The notes under the pieces: model-generated | Told to the model about the DNA's origin: nothing | Seen by the model: only the letters and a program-made list of their open reading frames with translations | The model's database searches: none | Source: Rhodoplanes serenus | GTDB lineage: Bacteria > Pseudomonadota > Alphaproteobacteria > Rhizobiales > Xanthobacteraceae | Direction of reading: 5' to 3' | DNA: 64,000 bases | Assembly (NCBI GenBank): GCA_945897515.1 | Contig: CAMDFO010000013.1 | Coordinates: 1-64,000 of the forward strand | Shown here: one piece after another, positions 50,024 to 57,246 of the stretch | Position numbering within the stretch: position 1 is the first letter of the stretch | How the letters are laid out: the number at the start of each line of letters is the position of its first letter | Translations under genes and position numbers: made by a program

Positions 50024-50830
50024 ATGGCCGAAGACTTCCTGAAAAATCCCGCCTCGCTGTTCAGCGTCAAAGGCAAGACCGCGGTTGTCACCGGCGCGAC
50101 CGGGGCGTTCGGCGCGCTGGCCGCCAAGGTGCTGTGCGGCGCGGGCGCCAATGTCGTGATCTGCGCCAACAATCAGAACGAGCTGAAAAAGGTCGCGGCC
50201 GAATGCGAGGCGCTCGGCGGCGGCAAGGTGCACATCGTCGCCAAGCGGCCGAATTCCGAGGAGAACTGCGCCACCATCGTCAACGCGGCGGTCGATCGCT
50301 TCCGCAGCGTGGATATCCTGGTCGTAGCCTCCGGCCAGAACAAAGTCGCAAAGATCGTCGACCAGAAGGCCGAGGATTTCCTCGATGTGATGGACGCCAA
50401 CGTCACGCAATCCTGGCTGATGGCGCGCGCCGCCGGCCGGCAGATGCTCAAGCAGGGCAAGGGCGGCAAGGTGGTGTTGATGTCGTCGGCGCGCGGCATC
50501 CTGGGCCATCCCGCCGGCTACACCGCCTATTGCGCGTCTAAGTCGGCGGTCGACGGCATTACCCGCGCGCTGGGCTGCGAGTGGGGCGACACCGGCATCA
50601 CGGTCAACGCGCTTGGGCCCACGGTGTTTCGTTCGCCGCTCACCGCGTGGATGTACGAGGACACCGACCGGGCCAAGGATGTGCGCAAGGGCTTCCTGGC
50701 GCGCGTGCCCAAGGGCCGCCTCGGCGAGCCGCAGGACCTCGCGGGGCCGCTGTTGTTCCTCGCATCGTCGGCGTCGGATTTTTACACTGGCCACATCCTC
50801 TACGCCGACGGCGGCTACACCGCGGGATAG
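50024..50830 (+). CDS. SDR family oxidoreductase
   Basis: A 268-residue classical SDR: cofactor loop TGATGAFG, catalytic Ser154/155 (MSSARG), Tyr169 and Lys173 (YCASK), late PKGRLGEPQDLAGPLLFLAS and ADGG. The usual NNAG is replaced by ASGQN, a smaller deviation. It oxidises a secondary alcohol or reduces a ketone in the pathway of this operon, next to a 3-hydroxyacyl-CoA dehydrogenase gene nine bases downstream. Confidence 0.88.
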   Translation: MAEDFLKNPASLFSVKGKTAVVTGATGAFGALAAKVLCGAGANVVICANNQNELKKVAAECEALGGGKVHIVAKRPNSEENCATIVNAAVDRFRSVDILVVASGQNKVAKIVDQKAEDFLDVMDANVTQSWLMARAAGRQMLKQGKGGKVVLMSSARGILGHPAGYTAYCASKSAVDGITRALGCEWGDTGITVNALGPTVFRSPLTAWMYEDTDRAKDVRKGFLARVPKGRLGEPQDLAGPLLFLASSASDFYTGHILYADGGYTAG

Positions 50831-50839
50831 GCGTCCGGC

Positions 50840-51754
50840 ATGAGCGAGAAGGCGCGTATCGCCGTCGTCGGCGCCGGCTTGATGGGGCACGGCATCGCGC
50901 AGGTTTTCGCGCTCGCCGGCCATGACGTCACCATCACGGATTCGTTTACCGCCAACCTCGACACCGTGAAATCGCGCATCGCAACCAACCTCCGCGATCT
51001 CGGTGACGACGAGACCGCGGTGTCGCGGGTCTGGCCGATGGCGAACCTCGCCGAAGCCGTGCGCAACGCCGACTTCGTGGTCGAGGCCGTGCTGGAGGAC
51101 ATGCCGCTCAAGCAGAAGCTGTTCGCCGAGATCGAAACCCACGTCCGCGCCGACGCGATCCTTGCCAGCAACACCTCGGTAATGCCGATCACGCAGATCA
51201 TGCAGGGCCTGCGCGATCGTTCGCGTGCGCTCGGTACCCATTGGTGGAACCCGCCGTTCCTGGTGCCGCTGGTCGAGGTCATCGGCACGCAGTGGACCTC
51301 GCAGGCGGCGATCGACTTCACCATGACGTTGCACGCCGATGCCGGGAAGCAGCCCGCGCATGTGAAGAAGGATGTGCCCGGTTTCATCGGCAACCGGCTT
51401 CAGCATGCCTTGTGGCGCGAGGCCATTTCACTCGTGGAAAACGGAATTTGCGACGCCGAGACCGTCGACATGGTCATCAAGGCGGCATTCGGCCGGCGGC
51501 TCGCAGTGCTTGGCCCACTCGAAAACGCCGACCTGGTGGGCACCGATCTGACGCTGGCGATCCACAACACCGTGCTGCCGGACATCGACCGCCGGCCCGG
51601 GCCGTCGCCCTACCTGGAGGCGCTGGTGGGCAAGGGCAAGCTCGGCTTCAAGTCCGGCGAGGGGTTCCGCACCTGGACGCCCGAGCAGCAGACCACGCTG
51701 CGCGCGAAGGTGCTGCAGCATCTGAAAAAGGCGCGCGAAAGCGACGCCAAGTAG
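50840..51754 (+). CDS. 3-Hydroxyacyl-CoA dehydrogenase family protein
   Basis: A 304-residue NAD-dependent dehydrogenase with the N-terminal Rossmann motif VVGAGLMGHGIAQVFALAGH, SNTSVMPI, catalytic His134 in THWWNPP paired with Glu146 (VEVIG), and the 3HCDH C-terminal helical domain (VPGFIGNRLQHALWREA). The WWNPP in place of FFNPP and the size fit L-carnitine dehydrogenase and related non-CoA members as well as true beta-oxidation enzymes. It follows the SDR gene closely and belongs to the same operon. Confidence 0.88.
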   Translation: MSEKARIAVVGAGLMGHGIAQVFALAGHDVTITDSFTANLDTVKSRIATNLRDLGDDETAVSRVWPMANLAEAVRNADFVVEAVLEDMPLKQKLFAEIETHVRADAILASNTSVMPITQIMQGLRDRSRALGTHWWNPPFLVPLVEVIGTQWTSQAAIDFTMTLHADAGKQPAHVKKDVPGFIGNRLQHALWREAISLVENGICDAETVDMVIKAAFGRRLAVLGPLENADLVGTDLTLAIHNTVLPDIDRRPGPSPYLEALVGKGKLGFKSGEGFRTWTPEQQTTLRAKVLQHLKKARESDAK

Positions 51755-51839
51755 GGTTTGCGCTGCGGCCCCATAGCGAATATTTTCACCCCAGAACACG
51801 CGCGCCGCGCGCGCCTGCCGAAATCCAAGGAGACCGCAA

Positions 51840-52802
51840 ATGACCCAGATACGCTCAATGGCCCAGCCGGTGCACCGCCGGCCTGGCGAGCTTGGCGTGC
51901 ATTCGCTCGACCAGTTCCACTTCTCGGTTCCCGACCTCAAGGACGCCGAGAAGTTCTACGGCGATTTCGGGCTCAACCTGAAGGAAGAGAACGGCGCCAT
52001 CAGCCTCTACACCCACGGCCACCCGCACAAATGGGGCAGCGTGTCCGAGGCTCCGCGCAAGAAGATGCAGTTCGTGTCGTTCGGCGCCTTCGAGGAGGAC
52101 ATGCCGAAGTTCCATGCCCGCATCGAGCAGATGCGGATCGAGCGGCTCGACCCGCCGAAGGGTTTTGAGTCGAACGGTATCTGGCTGCGCGATCCGTCCG
52201 GCATGCTGGTGGAGATTCGCGTCGCCGAGAAAAGCTCGCCCAACGAGAAGTCGGCGGTGGACGCCTATGGCGGCTCGGCCGGCCGGCAGAACGCGCCGAA
52301 CCGCAGCAAGGCGCCGCGGGTCGCGCCGCGCCGGCTGGCGCACGTGCTGGTGTTCGCGACCGATATTCCGGCGACCATCGCGTGGTATCGCGACGTGCTC
52401 GGCATGCGGCTGTCGGATCGCTCCGGCGACATGATTGCCTTCATGCACGGCATCCACGGCAGCGACCATCACATGATCGCGTTCGTGAAATCGGACGGAC
52501 CCGGCCTGCATCACCTGAGCTGGGACGTCGCCTCGATCAACGACATCGGCCTCGGCGCCAGCCACATGGCCGACAAGGGCTTCGCCAAGGGCTGGGGCCT
52601 CGGCCGCCACGTGCTCGGCTCGAACTTCTTCCACTACGTGCGCGATCCGTGGGGCTCCTACGCGGAATACTCGTCCGACATCGACTACGTGCCGATGACC
52701 ATGGACTGGCAGGCGGCGGATCACCCGCCGGAGGATTCGTTCTACGTGTGGGGGCCGACCCCGCCGGAGGACTTTGCGTTCAATCATGAAGCGGTGAAAT
52801 AA
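51840..52802 (+). CDS. Two-domain VOC protein, extradiol-dioxygenase type
   Basis: A 320-residue protein with two vicinal-oxygen-chelate modules. The second has a full iron set: His168 (RLAHVLVF), His224/225 (GLHHLSWD) and Glu276 (SYAEYSSD), as in 2,3-dihydroxybiphenyl-type ring-cleavage enzymes; the first module keeps only part (QFHFSV, EIRVAE). It probably cleaves a catecholic ring, with the neighbouring cyclase and dehydrogenases acting later. AAGGAGACCGCAA precedes ATG 51840. It is the last gene of the operon starting at 48695. Confidence 0.85.
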   Translation: MTQIRSMAQPVHRRPGELGVHSLDQFHFSVPDLKDAEKFYGDFGLNLKEENGAISLYTHGHPHKWGSVSEAPRKKMQFVSFGAFEEDMPKFHARIEQMRIERLDPPKGFESNGIWLRDPSGMLVEIRVAEKSSPNEKSAVDAYGGSAGRQNAPNRSKAPRVAPRRLAHVLVFATDIPATIAWYRDVLGMRLSDRSGDMIAFMHGIHGSDHHMIAFVKSDGPGLHHLSWDVASINDIGLGASHMADKGFAKGWGLGRHVLGSNFFHYVRDPWGSYAEYSSDIDYVPMTMDWQAADHPPEDSFYVWGPTPPEDFAFNHEAVK

Positions 52803-52845
52803 GCCGCAGGTTAGGCGCTCGCGACTCCAGTCCGTACTGTCAACG

Positions 52846-52929
52846 TCGTCATGGCCGGGCTTGTCCCGGCCATCCACGTCTTGGCGACACCATAAGACGT
52901 GGATGCCCGGCACAAGGCCGGGCATGACG
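52846..52929. repeat. Bipartite palindromic repeat, GTCATGGCCGGG type
   Basis: TCGTCATGGCCGGGCTTGTC at the left, GATGCCCGGCACAAGGCCGG then GCATGACGG at the right; almost identical to the copy at 35980, 17 kb away. It lies between two convergent genes. Confidence 0.88.
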
Positions 52930-52954
52930 GGGATAGAGCGCTAGTTGGAAGTCG

Positions 52955-54454
52955 TCAGCCTTCTTTCTTCCCATCCAGCAACCACCCGAATTTCTCCCGC
53001 GCCTTCCTCGTCACCTCGGCGCTCGGCGTATTGGTCGGCGGAAACTTGTCGCGCCAGGACCAGGGGCGGCAGGCGTCGATCACTGCGACCGAATGCGTCA
53101 TGTCGCCCTTGGCGCGCTTGTCCGGCGGAATGCGCGGGTCGGCCGGCGAATCCCATGAGCCTTCGATGAACTGGATCGATTCCTTGGGGTCGGTGCGGGT
53201 CAGCATCGCCCACAGCAGGTGCTCGAGGTTGGTGACGTCGACGTCGTCGTCCACCACCACGATATATTTCGACGCATACGCCGATGCGCCGCACTGCGCG
53301 GCGATGTGGCCGGCCTGCACCGCATGTCCGGGATAGCGCTGCTTGATCGCGACGCCGTGGAACATGCGCGCGCCGCCGACCTCGTGGCACCACACCTGCT
53401 GCACGTCCGGCACGCCGGCGTTGATCATGTTCTGCTTGATGGTGGCCGAGCGCATCACCGCGCGGTAGCGCGCCATCTCGTCCGGCCCCGCGCCCATCGG
53501 CGGTACGCCGACCAAGATCGGGTCATTGCGATGGTAGATCGCCTTGATGTCGAGCACGGTGCAGGGCTTGGCGCCGCCGGCGTAGTGCCCGGTCCATTCG
53601 CCGAACGGGCCTTCGACGATCCGCCGGTCGGGCGTCACGAAGCCTTCCAGCACGACCTCGGCGTCGGCGGGAAACGGCAGCCCCGTCACCTTGCCGCGCA
53701 CCATCTTGCTTGCCTTGCCGCGGATGCCGCCGACGATGTCGATCTCGAACACGCCCCACGGCGCTTCGAGCCCGCCATAGAAAAAGCACAGCGGATCGCC
53801 GCCCAGCACCATCGCCACCGGCATCGGCTCGCCGCGCTTGAAATACTTCTCGCAATGCACCGCGCCGTGATGGCCGGGCGCCATCAGGATGCCGACGGTC
53901 TTCTCGTCGAACACCTGCGCGCGATAGGCGCCGGCGTTGAGCCAGTTCTCCTCTGGATCGCGCGTGATACTGTAGGTGCCGGTGCCGATGTAGCGGCCGC
54001 CGTCCTTCTCGTGCCACACCGGCGCCGGGAATTTCGTGACGTCGACATCGTCGCCGAGGATGACGTTCTCCAGCACCGGGCCGTGCTCGACGATCTCGTG
54101 CGGGATGATCTTGCGATCCTTGAGATAAGCCTCGCGATACGCGTCGCTGAGTTCCCATTTGCTCAGGTGATCGGGAAATCCGAGCGTCATGTTGCGGCGC
54201 GTGCCGGCGAACATGTTCATCAGCAGCCGGAAGCCCTTCGGGCAGCCGGGGATTTCGTCGAACACCACGCAGGGGCCGTCCTCGGCGCGCAGAACAGCCT
54301 CGGCGGCGAGGCCAATGTCCTCCTGCCAGCTTGCGCCGAGCACATGGCGGACCTCGCCGAGCAGTTCGGCGCGCGCCAGCCAGTCGCGCAGGTCGTCATA
54401 GGCGATCTTGGCGGTGACGTTGCTTTTGCTGGCGATGGCGCTGCTGTCGTTCAT
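52955..54454 (-). CDS. UbiD-family prenylated-flavin decarboxylase
   Basis: A 499-residue decarboxylase of the UbiD family, which uses prenylated FMN to remove or add carboxylate on aromatic or unsaturated acids. The active-site set is recognisable: Arg178 (NAGAYRAQ), Glu281 and Glu286 (VEGPFGEWTG), with the spacing of Fdc1. It should be a catabolic aryl-acid decarboxylase rather than UbiD proper. The flavin prenyltransferase UbiX is not in the window. It is divergent from a Bug receptor gene 55 bases away, which may import its substrate. Confidence 0.9.
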   Translation of the reverse strand: MNDSSAIASKSNVTAKIAYDDLRDWLARAELLGEVRHVLGASWQEDIGLAAEAVLRAEDGPCVVFDEIPGCPKGFRLLMNMFAGTRRNMTLGFPDHLSKWELSDAYREAYLKDRKIIPHEIVEHGPVLENVILGDDVDVTKFPAPVWHEKDGGRYIGTGTYSITRDPEENWLNAGAYRAQVFDEKTVGILMAPGHHGAVHCEKYFKRGEPMPVAMVLGGDPLCFFYGGLEAPWGVFEIDIVGGIRGKASKMVRGKVTGLPFPADAEVVLEGFVTPDRRIVEGPFGEWTGHYAGGAKPCTVLDIKAIYHRNDPILVGVPPMGAGPDEMARYRAVMRSATIKQNMINAGVPDVQQVWCHEVGGARMFHGVAIKQRYPGHAVQAGHIAAQCGASAYASKYIVVVDDDVDVTNLEHLLWAMLTRTDPKESIQFIEGSWDSPADPRIPPDKRAKGDMTHSVAVIDACRPWSWRDKFPPTNTPSAEVTRKAREKFGWLLDGKKEG

Positions 54455-54509
54455 GGTCCTGGTATATCATCGCATCGGCACGGCCCCGGCAAGGCGCATG
54501 GAGACGAGC

Positions 54510-55490
54510 ATGAAACGCCGCGATTTCGTGGTCGGACTGGGAATCGCATCGGTGGCGGCGACGCTTCCGGCGAGTGCGCAGGAGCGCTATCCGAGCCGTC
54601 CGGTGCGGCTGGTGATCCCCTCGGTGCCGGCGGGCGTGCACGACGTGATCGGCCGGCTGTGGGCCGAGCGGGTCAAGCCGATCCTCGGCACCGTCGTGAT
54701 CGACAACCGCGGCGGGGGCGGCGGGCTGATCGGCGCCAACGATGCAGCGCATTCCGCGCCGGACGGCTACTCGATCCTGTTGTGCAGCACATCGACCCAG
54801 GTGCTGGTGCCGGCCGCGATGCCGAACCCACCCTACGATCCGGTCAAAAGTTTTGCCGCGGTCTCGGTGTTCTCGTTCAGCTCGACCTCGATCGTGATCA
54901 ATCCGTCGGTCCCGGCGAAAACCTTGCAGGAGTTCATCGCGCATTCGAAAACCAACCCCGGCAAGCTGTCTTACGGCTCGGCGGGCAACGGCTCGATCAC
55001 CAACATGGCCGGCGAATTATTCAAGCGGCTGGCGGGCGGCCTCGACATCGTGCATGTGCCGTATCGCGGCATCGGGCAGGGTGTCGCAGACCTGATCAGC
55101 GGCCAGATCCCGATGTTCTCGGCGAACGCCACCGCGCAAATCCTCGACCTGCACACCGCCGGCAAGGTCCGCATCCTGTCGGTCAATTCGGAGCAGCGCC
55201 TGAAAGCGGCGCCCGATATCCCGACTTCGATCGAGTCGGGCCTGCCGGGCATGGTTGCGCAGACCACGTTCGGCATCCTCGCGCCGGCCGGTACGCCGCG
55301 GCCGATCGTCGAGCGGCTCAATCAGGTGACGCAGCAGGTGATGGCCGACCCGGCTTTCCAGAACGAGCTCATTCGCCTCGGCTTCGAGCCGGTGCGCGAT
55401 ATCGGTCTGGAAAAGGCTGCGCGCGTGTTCCAGGACGAATTGGTGCGCTGGACACCGATCCTCAAGGCGAGCGCCGCCAAGCCAGGATAG
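54510..55490 (+). CDS. Bug-type receptor with twin-arginine leader
   Basis: A 326-residue receptor whose leader is MKRRDFVVGLGIASVAATLP ASA: the RRDFVVG core is a Tat motif, so it may be exported folded, unlike the Sec-type receptors elsewhere in the window. Family loops are YPSRPVRLVIPSVPAGVHDV and IDNRGGGGGLIGANDAA. The first loop has AGVHD in place of GGPxD. Start at 54510; ATG 54498 with AAGG before it would add METS. It is divergent from the UbiD gene and followed after six bases by a DUF2786-like gene. Confidence 0.86.
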   Translation: MKRRDFVVGLGIASVAATLPASAQERYPSRPVRLVIPSVPAGVHDVIGRLWAERVKPILGTVVIDNRGGGGGLIGANDAAHSAPDGYSILLCSTSTQVLVPAAMPNPPYDPVKSFAAVSVFSFSSTSIVINPSVPAKTLQEFIAHSKTNPGKLSYGSAGNGSITNMAGELFKRLAGGLDIVHVPYRGIGQGVADLISGQIPMFSANATAQILDLHTAGKVRILSVNSEQRLKAAPDIPTSIESGLPGMVAQTTFGILAPAGTPRPIVERLNQVTQQVMADPAFQNELIRLGFEPVRDIGLEKAARVFQDELVRWTPILKASAAKPG

Positions 55491-55496
55491 CGTTCG

Positions 55497-55937
55497 ATGA
55501 ACGACGAGTCCCTGCTGCGGGACAAGCTCCGCAAGATCGAGGCTTTGTTCGCGGGCGCAGGCACCGCGGGCGAGGCGAGCGCCGCCAAGGCCGCGGCCGA
55601 GCGCATTCGCGCGCGGCTGACGGAAACCTCCAGGATCGAGCCGGCCATCGAGTTCCGTTTCAGCGTCGCAGACCCCTGGTCGCGTCAGCTTTTCATCGCG
55701 CTGTGCCGCCGCTACGGGCTCAATCCGTATCGCTATCCGCGCATGCAGCGCCAGACGGTGATCGTGAAGGCGCCGCGCACGTTCCTGGAGAAAGTCCTGC
55801 GGCCTGAGTTCGACGCCATCAACATGGCGCTGTCCGAATATCTGTCCGCCGCCACCCAGCGCATCATCCGCGAAGAGGTGTTCGGCGACACGAGCGACGC
55901 GGAAGAGATCAGCGCCAAGGAATTGCCCGCGCCGTGA
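55497..55937 (+). CDS. DUF2786-like hypothetical protein
   Basis: A 146-residue soluble protein. The N-terminal LLRDKLRKIEALFAGAGTAG EASAAKAAAERI (two parts) resembles the paired helices of DUF2786 domains, followed by an alpha/beta part (PWSRQLFIALCRRYGLNPYR) and an acidic tail. ATG lies six bases after the receptor stop, so it is probably translated from the same message. Family assignment is by pattern only, and no activity is known. Confidence 0.7.
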   Translation: MNDESLLRDKLRKIEALFAGAGTAGEASAAKAAAERIRARLTETSRIEPAIEFRFSVADPWSRQLFIALCRRYGLNPYRYPRMQRQTVIVKAPRTFLEKVLRPEFDAINMALSEYLSAATQRIIREEVFGDTSDAEEISAKELPAP

Positions 55938-55953
55938 TGAGCGGTGACGGCGG

Positions 55954-56181
55954 CTACTTGCCCGCGGCCTTGCGCAACGCGTCGTTGATGCGGTCCTGCC
56001 AGCCCGGCCCGTCTTCCTGGAAAAAATCCAGCACGTCGCGGTCGATCCGCAGCGACACCATTTCCTTGACGCCAGGGACTGCCGGCTTTTTCGGAATGAT
56101 GTCCACGGGCTTCGCCACCGGCTTGAAGACCGCATCGGCGGCCTTGAACGGGTCCGGTCCTCGTCGTGTCCTGTCCTTCAT
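55954..56181 (-). CDS. BrnA-like antitoxin without its toxin
   Basis: A 75-residue protein with a disordered N-terminus and the ribbon-helix-helix C-terminus of BrnA antitoxins: MVSLRIDRDVLDFFQEDGPG then WQDRINDALRKAAGK. In BrnTA loci a BrnT ribonuclease gene directly precedes brnA; here the preceding gene is a Bug receptor whose stop overlaps this ATG (ATGA), and no toxin is present. It may be an orphan antitoxin now acting as a DNA-binding regulator of the receptor gene. Confidence 0.78.
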   Translation of the reverse strand: MKDRTRRGPDPFKAADAVFKPVAKPVDIIPKKPAVPGVKEMVSLRIDRDVLDFFQEDGPGWQDRINDALRKAAGK

Positions 56182-57149
56182 TGTGCGGCCTTCACTCCGA
56201 GAATCTTCGCAATCGACGCGAGCTTGTCGCGGAGGTCCTTGATGCCGGCGGCAAATTCCGCGGGCCCACGGACATCGACAACCTGGCCGGTGGCTTCAAG
56301 CCGTGTCTTGATGGTCGGGTCGCTCGCGATCACCGCCTGGATGTCGGCGGCGATCCGCTCCCGTGTTTCCATCGGCATGCCGCGCGGCGCGAAGATTCCG
56401 CTGATGCTTTCCAGCTCGAGCGCCGGATAGCCGGCCTCCTTGACGGTCGGAACGCCCGGTGCGCTTGGCGCCCGCGCGCGGCTGGTCACTGCGAGAATCT
56501 TGATCCTGCCGGCCTGTGCCAGCGGTTGCACGATCGCCAGCGACGACACCAGGAGCTGGATGCGGCCTTCCGACAAGTCGCCCGGTCCCTGCATGATGTC
56601 GCGATAGGGCACCTTGGCCATGTCCATGCCCATGCTCTTCAAAAAGCCGGACATCAGGAAATCGGAGTTTCCGGGCGCAGCCGCGGCGTTGTGCTTTCCA
56701 GGCTGGGAGCGCACCAACTCGACGAACTCGCGAAGCGTGTTGACCTTCAAGGACGAGGGCGCTGCGGCGGACAGGACGAGCGCGGTAACGTTGACGACGG
56801 GGATCAGGTCTCGTTCCGCGTCGTAGGGCACCTTCTCGTGCGTGTAGGGATGGACCGCGAAGGTGCCGACCGGAACGTAGAGCAAGGTGTGTTCGTCGTT
56901 GGCCGCGATGAAGGCGTTGATCGCGACAAAGCCGTCGCCGCCTGGACGGTTCTCGATCACCACCGGCTTGCCCCAGCGCGCGGAGAGACGCTCCGAAAGC
57001 ATCCGCATGGTGATGTCCGCGCCGCTGGCCGGACCGAACGGCAGGATGAACTTCACGGTCCGCGATGGAAACGATTGCGCGGACGCGCCTGCGATGCACT
57101 GGCAGATTGCAAAACAAGCGGCAGCCACGAGAACGACGAAACGCGCCAT
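56178..57149 (-). CDS. Bug/TctC-type periplasmic receptor
   Basis: A 323-residue receptor: signal MARFVVLVAAACFAICQCIA GASA, then FPSRTVKFILPFGPASGADI and IENRPGGDGFVAINAFIA. The first ligand loop is GPASGAD and the second PGGDGF, both off the common pattern. It ends inside the start codon of the BrnA-like gene. Upstream stands the molybdoenzyme large-subunit gene on the same strand, 97 bases away. Confidence 0.88.
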   Translation of the reverse strand: MARFVVLVAAACFAICQCIAGASAQSFPSRTVKFILPFGPASGADITMRMLSERLSARWGKPVVIENRPGGDGFVAINAFIAANDEHTLLYVPVGTFAVHPYTHEKVPYDAERDLIPVVNVTALVLSAAAPSSLKVNTLREFVELVRSQPGKHNAAAAPGNSDFLMSGFLKSMGMDMAKVPYRDIMQGPGDLSEGRIQLLVSSLAIVQPLAQAGRIKILAVTSRARAPSAPGVPTVKEAGYPALELESISGIFAPRGMPMETRERIAADIQAVIASDPTIKTRLEATGQVVDVRGPAEFAAGIKDLRDKLASIAKILGVKAAQ

Positions 57150-57246
57150 GATGACCCCGGAGTTTTTTCGACAGCAGCATCGCAGGATAACAGCCGGGGG
57201 CGTGCCACGCGAGACTTTGATGGTGGCCAGATAGTCGCGCTTGGAG

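Noticed and set aside
53219-55807. An 862-residue open frame on the + strand
   Set aside because: Antisense to UbiD and out of frame with the Bug receptor gene; no recognisable domain.
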